Both the position numbers and the translations under genes were made by a program. Below are positions 7,591 through 14,059 of a stretch of DNA of 19,240 nt, piece by piece; position 1 is the first letter of the stretch, and every line of letters begins with the position of its first letter. Source of the DNA: Sulfurimonas sp. UBA6014. Its GTDB lineage: Bacteria > Campylobacterota > Campylobacteria > Campylobacterales > Sulfurimonadaceae. Under the pieces are notes generated by a model. The model saw only the letters and a list, made by a program, of their open reading frames with translations, did not search any database and was not told where the DNA came from. The stretch lies in the NCBI GenBank assembly GCA_002428085.1, contig DJAA01000007.1, positions 9,244-28,483 on the forward strand, given 5' to 3'.

Positions 7591-8025
7591 ATGAAATTTT
7601 TTCTGCTTTTCCTTACGTTTACTTTGACGCTGTTTGCAGCCCATATCGATGATTTTGCCCTTAACATGGGGTATGAGAGAGAGTTTGACAAGGCTTTGGC
7701 TCAAGCCAAAAAAGAGAATAAAATGGTCATGTTAGTTTTAGTGGGTGATTACTGCCCTTGGTGTAGAAAGTTTGAGAGAAAAACTCTCCAAAATGCAACG
7801 ACTGCCATCATGATACAAAAGAATTTTATCCCCGTTATCGTCGATAAAAATTTAGATAAAGATAAATATCCTGAGAAATATTTTACCTCTGTAGTCCCTA
7901 CTGTGCGCTTTATTGAGCCTAAAAAGGATGTTGAAATATTAGAATCCTCAGGGTATAAAAAAGTAAAAGAGTATGAAGAGATTTTAAACAAAGTATTGTT
8001 GCAACACAAAGGGGGCAAATCATGA
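7591..8025 (+). CDS. Exported thioredoxin-fold protein with CPWC motif
   Basis: A 144-residue protein with an N-terminal signal peptide (hydrophobic run to about residue 16, probable cleavage after LFAA), so it should act in the periplasm. The mature part is a thioredoxin-like domain of the Thioredoxin_7/DUF255-like type, with redox motif C55-P-W-C58 in GDYCPWCRKF and the cis-proline loop TSVVPTV (P103). Such proteins reduce or isomerise cysteines of exported proteins, including c-type cytochromes; the actual partner is unknown. It overlaps the next gene by 4 nt (ATGA), so the two are translationally coupled. Family confidence is high; specific role unknown. Confidence 0.85.
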   Translation: MKFFLLFLTFTLTLFAAHIDDFALNMGYEREFDKALAQAKKENKMVMLVLVGDYCPWCRKFERKTLQNATTAIMIQKNFIPVIVDKNLDKDKYPEKYFTSVVPTVRFIEPKKDVEILESSGYKKVKEYEEILNKVLLQHKGGKS

Positions 8026-8462
8026 GAAAGTTTTTTCTTATCTTATCTCTTTGTAGTTTGTTGTTTGGGGAGTCTATTTTTACCCTTGAAAATACAGACA
8101 ATCTCAAAGTGTATCTTGCCAATGAGACCGATTTCATGACGCAAGAGCAGTTGGTTTTTATCAAAAAAACAGCTGAGGAGAAACTAAAAGCCGCAGGGAT
8201 ACAACTTAACAAAACTGATGCAAGCACATTCATGGTAAAAATTGAAGCGATGGAAATCGAAGAATCTTTTGCGCTCATCATTCATGTCGGCATTGGAGAA
8301 GAGGTTATTACTAAACGAAAAGGGGATGTAAGAACATTTGCTTGGACATATTATGAGACTGATTTTATAGATACCAATAAGCCTTATGAGGATGCGTTAG
8401 AGTCGATAAACTATCTCATCAATAGTTTTGTTGAATCATACCACGAAGATATGGAACAATAA
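8022..8462 (+). CDS. Exported protein of unknown function
   Basis: A 146-residue protein that I do not recognise. Residues 1-16 form a signal peptide (MRKFFLILSLCSLLFG). A Cys is present, but the preceding LSL does not fit a lipobox well, so a soluble periplasmic product is more likely than a lipoprotein. The mature part is acidic, has no further cysteines, and alternates predicted strands and helices (KVYLANETDFM, EEKLKAAGIQLN, STFMVKIEAMEIEESFALIIHVGIGEE), suggesting one compact alpha/beta domain. The start overlaps the thioredoxin-fold gene by 4 nt. pepN follows after 10 nt, so it is the middle gene of a three-gene operon. Confidence 0.8.
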   Translation: MRKFFLILSLCSLLFGESIFTLENTDNLKVYLANETDFMTQEQLVFIKKTAEEKLKAAGIQLNKTDASTFMVKIEAMEIEESFALIIHVGIGEEVITKRKGDVRTFAWTYYETDFIDTNKPYEDALESINYLINSFVESYHEDMEQ

Positions 8463-8472
8463 AGAGATGCCA

Positions 8473-11037
8473 ATGAATGAGATAAAAACTACCTACTTAC
8501 ATGAATATGAAAAACCTCAATTTGCGATAAAAAATCTCCATTTGTTTTTTGATTTATATGAGCAAGAGACGATAGTTACCAATGTTATGTCTCTTGTTAA
8601 ATTGGATGAGAGTGTAAAAGATTTAGCGCTTGATGCTGTTGATTTGGAGCTTTTAGAGCTGGAGTTGGAGGGTGTGCCACTAGAGAGTAACTCTTACGAG
8701 ATAGCTCATGGTAAGCTTACAGTCTTTGACGTTCCAAGTGAATTTACACTTAAAATCAAAAATAAAATATTCCCTGCAGCCAATACAGAGCTCGAAGGAT
8801 TGTACAAATCTGGAACAATTTTCTGCACCCAAAACGAACCAGAAGGCTTTAGACGCATCACTCCCTATCTCGATAGACCCGATGTCATGAGTGTTTTTAC
8901 TACGACTATTACAGCGCAAAAAGAGAAGTATCCTCTGCTTTTGAGTAATGGAAATAAGGTGCAGTGTCATGAAAGTTTTGATGGCAGACATGGGGTAACT
9001 TGGTTTGACCCGCATCCAAAACCATCTTATCTTTTTGCTCTTGTTGCGGGAGATTTAGGCTGTGTGAATGATACATTTATAACTGCTAGCGGTGCACACA
9101 TTGCGCTCAATATTTACTGCGATTTGGGGAATGAGTCAAAGTGTTTTCACGCGATGAAGTCCTTGAAGGAGGCTATGGTTTGGGATGAGCAAAAATACGG
9201 TAGAGAGTATGATTTGGAAGTCTATAATATCGTAGCGGTTGATAGTTTTAATATGGGGGCCATGGAAAATAAGGGGCTCAATGTTTTTAACTCCACGTAT
9301 GTTTTAGCTGACAAAGAGACGGCGACGGATGCCAATTTTATGGGCATTCAAAGTGTTATAGCCCATGAGTATTTTCACAACTGGACGGGAAACCGCATCA
9401 CCTGCCGTGACTGGTTTCAACTCACGCTCAAAGAGGGATTGACCGTTTTTCGCGACCAATGTTTTTCAGCCGACTTAAATTCTCAAGAAGTTGTCCGCAT
9501 TGAGGGGGTAAAATCTCTCAGAGAGCGACAGTTTGTAGAAGATGCTTCACCCACTGCGCACCCGATTCAGCCCTACTCATACATGGCAATCAACAACTTT
9601 TACACGGCGACAGTGTATGAAAAAGGGGCAGAAGTTATCAGAATGATACATACTCTTTTAGGTGAGCAAAAGTATAGAAAAGCCACTGATCTTTACTTTG
9701 AAACCTTTGATGGGCAAGCGGTAAGAACCGATGATTTTTTATGGGCGATGAGCAGTGCAGGCGAGATAGATTTGAGTGCATTTGAGCTTTGGTACCACCA
9801 ATCTGGCACGCCGACTTTAAAAGTACAAGAGCATTATGAAAAGGGTCTGTTTGCCTTAACATTGACACAAATCGTCCCCTTAGCAGTAGATGGCTCTGCG
9901 CAAAAACCCTATTTTTTCCCCTTAAAAATGGCACTTTTGAATGAAAAAGGGGAAGAGATAGTTGCCAAAACTTTGCTACTTTCAAAAGAGCAGGAGACTT
10001 TTGTGTTTGAAGGTTTGGATTCTAAACCTGTTTTGTCAATAAATCGTGATTTTAGCGCTCCTATTATTGTAGAACAAGAAAAAAATAATTACCCATTTTT
10101 GATGAAATATGATACGAATAGTTTTGTGCGTTATGAGTCTGCACAGTCATTTGCAGTCCTTGCTTTAGAGTCTCTTATAAGAGGCGAGGGGATAAAAAAA
10201 GAGTTTACTGAGGCATATGGATATGTTTTAGGGCTTGATATCGACCTTGCATATAAGGCGCTTTTACTTGAACTTCCAAGTGTCTCAACACTTATGCAAC
10301 GAGAAGAAATTGTAGATTTTGAGCCAATTTATGCGGCAAAAGAGAAACTTTCGTACCATTTGGCAACAGCATTTAAAGAGCAACTTTTAGGGATTTATAA
10401 CACTTATCATATGCCAAAAAATGATAGCATTGAGAGAGAGTTTATAGGCAAAAGAGCGATAAAAAATCGCTGCCTAAAACTTCTCTCTATCTTAGGAACC
10501 CAAGAGATACTCTTGATGGCAAAAAAACAGTATGAAGAGTCTTTAACGATGACTGATAGGGTCACTGCTTTGGATATTTTAGAAAATTCACATGAGGAAT
10601 TTGCCGAAGTTGCATTAAAAGACTTTTATGACAAATATAAAACTGATACTTTAGTTATGAATAAATATTTCTCTATTTTAGCAGCTTCTGAGCGAGAAGG
10701 AACTTTAAATCGAGTGATAGCTTTGCAAAATGATCCGCTCTATGATGAAAAAATTCCAAATTTGGTCCGTTCGCTTATTGGCGTTTTTGCTAGAAACTCG
10801 AAACATTTCCATGCAAAAGATGGCAAAGGATACTCGTTTTTAGCAGATAAGATAATCCAAATTGATAAAATCAATCCACAAATAGCTTCAGGACTCACTG
10901 CAGCTTTTAAAATTTATAAACGTTTGAATGATTTAAATAAAAAATTGATGAAAAAAGAGCTTGAACGTGTAGAAACTACACACTTGCTTTCAAAAAATGT
11001 TTATGAAATTGTAAGTAAAATTTTAAAACATGATTAA
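8473..11037 (+). CDS. pepN: Aminopeptidase N (M1 zinc metallopeptidase)
   Basis: A large cytoplasmic aminopeptidase that removes N-terminal residues from peptides. With the start at 8473 it has 854 residues, close to E. coli PepN. This start is chosen because AAGAG (8462-8466) is spaced 6 nt before it and it gives MNEIKTTYLHEYEKPQF, matching the usual PepN beginning. An in-frame extension to 8428 and the ATG at 8467 lack a spaced ribosome site. Substrate-anchoring GAMEN is at 262-266, zinc motif HEYFH at 298-302 (E. coli H297/H301) and the third ligand E321 in LKEGLTVFRDQ. The C-terminal half is the all-helical PepN domain. It is the last gene of the operon with the two exported proteins; the functional link is not obvious. 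Confidence 0.96.
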   Translation: MNEIKTTYLHEYEKPQFAIKNLHLFFDLYEQETIVTNVMSLVKLDESVKDLALDAVDLELLELELEGVPLESNSYEIAHGKLTVFDVPSEFTLKIKNKIFPAANTELEGLYKSGTIFCTQNEPEGFRRITPYLDRPDVMSVFTTTITAQKEKYPLLLSNGNKVQCHESFDGRHGVTWFDPHPKPSYLFALVAGDLGCVNDTFITASGAHIALNIYCDLGNESKCFHAMKSLKEAMVWDEQKYGREYDLEVYNIVAVDSFNMGAMENKGLNVFNSTYVLADKETATDANFMGIQSVIAHEYFHNWTGNRITCRDWFQLTLKEGLTVFRDQCFSADLNSQEVVRIEGVKSLRERQFVEDASPTAHPIQPYSYMAINNFYTATVYEKGAEVIRMIHTLLGEQKYRKATDLYFETFDGQAVRTDDFLWAMSSAGEIDLSAFELWYHQSGTPTLKVQEHYEKGLFALTLTQIVPLAVDGSAQKPYFFPLKMALLNEKGEEIVAKTLLLSKEQETFVFEGLDSKPVLSINRDFSAPIIVEQEKNNYPFLMKYDTNSFVRYESAQSFAVLALESLIRGEGIKKEFTEAYGYVLGLDIDLAYKALLLELPSVSTLMQREEIVDFEPIYAAKEKLSYHLATAFKEQLLGIYNTYHMPKNDSIEREFIGKRAIKNRCLKLLSILGTQEILLMAKKQYEESLTMTDRVTALDILENSHEEFAEVALKDFYDKYKTDTLVMNKYFSILAASEREGTLNRVIALQNDPLYDEKIPNLVRSLIGVFARNSKHFHAKDGKGYSFLADKIIQIDKINPQIASGLTAAFKIYKRLNDLNKKLMKKELERVETTHLLSKNVYEIVSKILKHD

Positions 11038-11087
11038 GAATCAACTTTAAGATGGTTTTAAAACCCTTAAAATAGGGATTTTTGCAG

Positions 11088-11125
11088 AATTATTATTATG
11101 AAGTATGATAATAATTTTTTTTTAA
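11088..11125 (+). terminator. AT-only hairpin with T-run after pepN
   Basis: AATTATTAT (11088-11096) pairs with ATAATAATT (11108-11116) across an 11-nt loop and is followed by an uninterrupted run of T. The stem has no G-C pair, so it would be weak. A short CCCT/AGGG hairpin just upstream (around 11066-11080) followed by TTTTT may help. Likely the end of the pepN transcript; the rest of this 161-bp gap is AT-rich and holds the next promoter. Confidence 0.45.
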
Positions 11126-11148
11126 AATAATACTTTAGAAATAAAATA

Positions 11149-11157
11149 TGATAAGAT
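11149..11157 (+). promoter_or_regulatory. Probable promoter of the SQR-family gene
   Basis: TGATAAGAT at 11149-11157 fits TGnTAnnnT, about 42 nt before the ATG. It implies a leader of about 35 nt containing the ribosome site AGGAAG (11188-11193), spaced 5 nt from the start. One mismatch in the hexamer. Confidence 0.4.
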
Positions 11158-11198
11158 AGTGATACGATTTTTCATAATTTAAAAAATAGGAAGTTTAT

Positions 11199-12668
11199 AT
11201 GGCAAGATTAGTAATTCTTGGTGCGGGTGTGGCGGGTCACACGGCGGCATCATTTGCTACAAAATGGCTCGGTTCAGAGCATGAAGTAGTTGTTGTTACT
11301 CCAAACTCAAAGTGGAACTGGATTCCGTCGAATATTTGGGTTGGTGTAGGTGAGATGACAAAAGAGGATGTTACTTTTGATTTGGCTCCAGTATATGAAA
11401 AAGCGGGTGCGGTGTATAAACAAGCAAAGGCAGTTTCACTCAATCCTGAAGGGAGTGCAAATTCTGTAAAACCTTTTGTAACTATTGAGTATACAGGACA
11501 AGGCAAAGATGGGAAAACAGAAGAGTTAGAGTACGATTATCTTATCAACGCAACAGGTCCAAAACTTAACTTCGCCGCGACTCCAGGTTTAGGTGATGCA
11601 AATGGTCTTGGTGAGTTTACTGTCTCTGTTTGTACAGCTGACCACGCTGTTCATGCAGCACATGAGTTGGAAAAATGTATAGAAAAGATGAGAGCGGGAG
11701 AGAGACAAACGTTTTTAATCGGAACAGGTCATGGCTTGTGTACATGCCAAGGTGCTGCATTTGAGTACATTTTCAATATAGAACATAAACTCAAAGAGGA
11801 TGGTGTTCGTGATATGGCGGACATGGTTTGGATTTCTAATGAATCATTTTTAGGTGACTTTGGTATGGGTGGTCTTCACTTTAAGATGGGTGGTTTTATC
11901 ACCTCTTCTAAAGTATTTGCTGAGTCACTCTACTCTGAGCGTGGAATTGACTGGATTATCGGTGCGCATGTGAGTAAAGTTGAAGCGGGCAAAGTAACGT
12001 ATGAGACTCTTGATGGCGCAATAGATGAGCAAGAGTTTGATTTTGCTATGCTTATCCCACCATTTGCGGGTGCTGGTATGAAAGCGTATGCAAAAGATGG
12101 TTCAGACATTACAGGAACTCTTTTTGCTCCAAATGGGATGATGAAAGTTGATGCAGATTATTCTAAAACTTCGTATGCTGCATGGGAGCCAAAAGACTGG
12201 CCAAGAACATTACAAAACCCTACATACAAAAATATTTTTGCTGCAGGTATTGCTTTTGCTCCTCCACATCCAATTTCTAAGCCAATGAGTTCTCCAAATG
12301 GAACAGCTATTACTCCGACTCCTCCAAGAACTGGTATGCCATCGGCTATGATGGGTAAAGCGGTAACTGCAAGTATTTGTGACATGATTCACGGAAAATC
12401 TGCTGTTCCTACGCATACTTCAAGTATGTCAGAGATGGGTGCAGCTTGTGTTGCTTCGGCAGGAAAAGGACTCTTTAGTGGAACAGCTGCAGCTATGACA
12501 GTTTTCCCTATTGTTCCTGATTATAAAAAATATCCAGGAACTGGCCGTGATATCAACGGTACAACTGGTGAAATCGGTCTTGCTGCTCACTGGGTAAAGC
12601 ATTTGTTACACCATGCATTTATTTATAAAGCAAAACTTAAGCCGGGCTGGACTTTGATTCCAGAATAA
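11199..12668 (+). CDS. sqr: Sulfide:quinone oxidoreductase family flavoprotein
   Basis: A 489-residue FAD oxidoreductase of the SQR/flavocytochrome-c family. SQR is a monotopic inner-membrane enzyme that oxidises sulfide to polysulfide and reduces quinone. Visible are the dinucleotide fold GAGVAG (8-13), NATGP (117-121), the CTADHA site (C145), the GLCTCQGAAFEY site (C181, C183), LIPPFAG (285-291), NIFAAG (345-350), the PxTGxP loop (376-381) and a C-terminal HWVKHLLHHAFIYKAK-KPGW segment like the SQR membrane helices. The NIFAAG strand continues as IAFA, where I would expect the third redox cysteine of classical SQR. The other cysteines are C160, C394 and C417. It may be a divergent SQR type or an SQR-like enzyme using another sulfur compound. 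A 64-residue protein is encoded 61 nt downstream. Confidence 0.82.
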   Translation: MARLVILGAGVAGHTAASFATKWLGSEHEVVVVTPNSKWNWIPSNIWVGVGEMTKEDVTFDLAPVYEKAGAVYKQAKAVSLNPEGSANSVKPFVTIEYTGQGKDGKTEELEYDYLINATGPKLNFAATPGLGDANGLGEFTVSVCTADHAVHAAHELEKCIEKMRAGERQTFLIGTGHGLCTCQGAAFEYIFNIEHKLKEDGVRDMADMVWISNESFLGDFGMGGLHFKMGGFITSSKVFAESLYSERGIDWIIGAHVSKVEAGKVTYETLDGAIDEQEFDFAMLIPPFAGAGMKAYAKDGSDITGTLFAPNGMMKVDADYSKTSYAAWEPKDWPRTLQNPTYKNIFAAGIAFAPPHPISKPMSSPNGTAITPTPPRTGMPSAMMGKAVTASICDMIHGKSAVPTHTSSMSEMGAACVASAGKGLFSGTAAAMTVFPIVPDYKKYPGTGRDINGTTGEIGLAAHWVKHLLHHAFIYKAKLKPGWTLIPE

Positions 12669-12680
12669 TTTTTGTCGTTG

Positions 12681-12695
12681 TCAAGTTTTGCTTGA
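12681..12695 (+). other. Small hairpin between sqr and the 64-residue gene
   Basis: TCAAG-TTTTG-CTTGA is a 5-bp stem with a 5-nt loop, 12 nt after the sqr stop. No T-run follows. It could be an mRNA processing or decay barrier that sets different levels for the two genes; it is short enough to be chance. Confidence 0.25.
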
Positions 12696-12729
12696 GAATA
12701 TGTAATTTTAATACATTTAGGAGAAAATA

Positions 12730-12924
12730 ATGAGCGAAGTCGAACATAAAATACATAAAAACCACTCACACGTAGAGCACGTTGAACCATACACACCGCA
12801 GTTTGGAACTATGATACCAAGTGGTTCACAAAAGTTCATGAGAACGTGTGTTCTTTGGCAAATCATTAGATTTATTGCCATCAATATTAAGATGACCATT
12901 TTAATTTTAAAAAGTCACCACTAA
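12730..12924 (+). CDS. 64-residue His-rich protein with amphipathic C-terminal helix
   Basis: A small gene with a good ribosome site (AGGAG at 12719-12723, 6 nt before the ATG) directly after sqr. The N-terminal 20 residues carry five histidines (H6, H9, H12, H14, H17) among Glu and Lys, a possible metal-binding segment, and the protein ends in His-His. After a PYTPQFGTMIPSG linker, residues 36-61 form one helix. R47, K54 and K61 are spaced by seven on one face and the rest is Ile/Leu/Phe/Met/Trp, as in a helix lying in a membrane surface. One cysteine, C40. Position suggests a partner or anchor for the SQR-like protein, which is inference. I do not recognise a named family. Confidence 0.75.
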   Translation: MSEVEHKIHKNHSHVEHVEPYTPQFGTMIPSGSQKFMRTCVLWQIIRFIAINIKMTILILKSHH

Positions 12925-12929
12925 TTTAC

Positions 12930-12951
12930 AATGCGGCATTTTTGCCGTATT
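12930..12951 (+). terminator. 9-bp hairpin after the small His-rich gene
   Basis: AATGCGGCA (12930-12938) pairs with TGCCGTATT (12943-12951) with one G-T pair and a TTTT loop, 5 nt after the stop codon. The plus strand lacks a T-run after the stem (GCCTAAAAAATCC), so it may terminate weakly or only stabilise the upstream message. Confidence 0.45.
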
Positions 12952-12988
12952 GCCTAAAAAATCCACCCAAATTTTATTAAGGTAAATC

Positions 12989-13786
12989 ATGATTAAAGAG
13001 ATAATCACCTATCCTACTCCTACAGGCATTGAGTATGCGCCTGATGTACGAATTTTTGATGAGGCACTTTTTACTTTTATTGATGATTTAAAAGAGACAC
13101 TTGAAGCTCATTCGCTTGATGGTCTTGCAGCTGCACAAGTTGGAAGCTATTACAATGTCGTTGTTGTAAAACATGACGGTGCATTTTTGGAACTTATCAA
13201 TCCAAGAGTTTTAGGAAAAAAAGGGAAAATTCAAACGAGTGAATCTACAGCTTATTTTGGAAATACACTTGCACATATGACAAGGTATGAGAGTATCAGT
13301 TTAGTATATGAAGACAGAATGGGCGCACAACACTCCTTAAAAGCTGATGGTGCGTTTAGTATTTTGCTTCAGAGAAAAATTGATTATCTTTATGGAGCGA
13401 CTTTTTTAACAAAACTCAAAGGGAAAGAGAGAGAGCAGTTTGAAGCTGCTTTAAACTCCAATGGCGTGAGTTGTCCCACAAGAGAGAGTAAATTTAGCAG
13501 AGATTATTTTATATTCTCTTCAAACTACGTGATGATGGCGATGCTTTTGCTTTTAGGAGTATCTTTTTTTGTAAGCGACGCAGCTCCTTTGTGGAGATAC
13601 CAACTGTATGCCTCTTTTGTTGTGGTAGGCCTTAACGTCGCGTATGCACTCTATTCATATTATGAAAATAAAAGATACAATATTTGTACAAACTGTTACA
13701 ACATGAGCATTTTTGGGGTCGTCGTGATGGGCTTCTTTCGAGTAAGCATTATTATGGTGGTTTCATACTTTTTGCTTTATCCATAA
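12989..13786 (+). CDS. Catalytically dead peptide-deformylase domain fused to a three-helix membrane domain
   Basis: A 265-residue protein in two parts. Residues 1-150 follow the peptide deformylase fold: motif I region DGLAAAQVG (44-52, with Q50) and the ELINPRVL strand (68-75) are clear. Motif II, normally EGCLS with the metal-binding Cys, reads ESTAY (85-89). Motif III, normally QHEIDHLDG, reads QRKIDYLYG (128-136). So the Cys, both His metal ligands and the catalytic Glu are all replaced, and it cannot be an ordinary deformylase. Residues 175-265 hold three hydrophobic helices (about 177-196, 204-224, 240-263), with a CTNC pair (C233, C236) in the loop before the last helix. AAGG is spaced 6 nt from the ATG. 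The GIY-YIG gene follows after 15 nt. Function unknown; a binding or membrane-associated role is guesswork. Confidence 0.85.
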   Translation: MIKEIITYPTPTGIEYAPDVRIFDEALFTFIDDLKETLEAHSLDGLAAAQVGSYYNVVVVKHDGAFLELINPRVLGKKGKIQTSESTAYFGNTLAHMTRYESISLVYEDRMGAQHSLKADGAFSILLQRKIDYLYGATFLTKLKGKEREQFEAALNSNGVSCPTRESKFSRDYFIFSSNYVMMAMLLLLGVSFFVSDAAPLWRYQLYASFVVVGLNVAYALYSYYENKRYNICTNCYNMSIFGVVVMGFFRVSIIMVVSYFLLYP

Positions 13787-13801
13787 AACTTAGGAGTTTG
13801 G

Positions 13802-14047
13802 ATGTGTTACTACGTCTACATCGTAGAGTGTAACGATAAAACCCTCTATACTGGGATAGCAACCGATTTGCAAAGGCGGCTTGAGGAGCATAATAGCTCT
13901 CAAAAAGGTGCAAAATATACCCGAAACAGACGCCCTGTAAAACTCGTTTATGAAGAAAAATATGAAGACAGAAGTCGTGCTAGCAAACGAGAAGTGAGTA
14001 TCAAAAAACTTACACGAGAGAAAAAGTTGCTACTGATTCAAGGGTGA
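13802..14047 (+). CDS. GIY-YIG domain protein (YhbQ/UPF0213 family)
   Basis: An 81-residue stand-alone GIY-YIG nuclease domain like E. coli YhbQ. The first motif is degenerate (YYVYIVECND) and the second is LYTGIATD with Y16. R25/R26 in LQRRLEEHN and the acidic E64 in SKREVSIKKL fit the usual catalytic positions. The family is linked to DNA repair or structure-specific cutting, but most members are uncharacterised. The length is complete for the family. TTAGGAG precedes the ATG. It probably shares a transcript with the deformylase-like gene 15 nt upstream, and it converges with the GGDEF-EAL gene, 12 nt between stop codons. Confidence 0.9.
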   Translation: MCYYVYIVECNDKTLYTGIATDLQRRLEEHNSSQKGAKYTRNRRPVKLVYEEKYEDRSRASKREVSIKKLTREKKLLLIQG

Positions 14048-14059
14048 GATACCGATATT

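Noticed and set aside
8428..8472. N-terminal extension of PepN starting at 8428
   Set aside because: It overlaps the upstream gene, lacks a ribosome site, and adds residues not found at PepN N-termini. The start at 8473 has good spacing and family agreement.
11038..11198. Riboswitch or small RNA in the pepN-sqr gap
   Set aside because: The 161 bases are almost all A and T, with only weak AT stems. A terminator plus a promoter explain it adequately.
12930..12951. Strong intrinsic terminator separating the small His-rich gene from the deformylase-like gene
   Set aside because: The stem is good but there is no T-run on the plus strand, so full termination cannot be claimed; kept only as a hairpin of uncertain strength.
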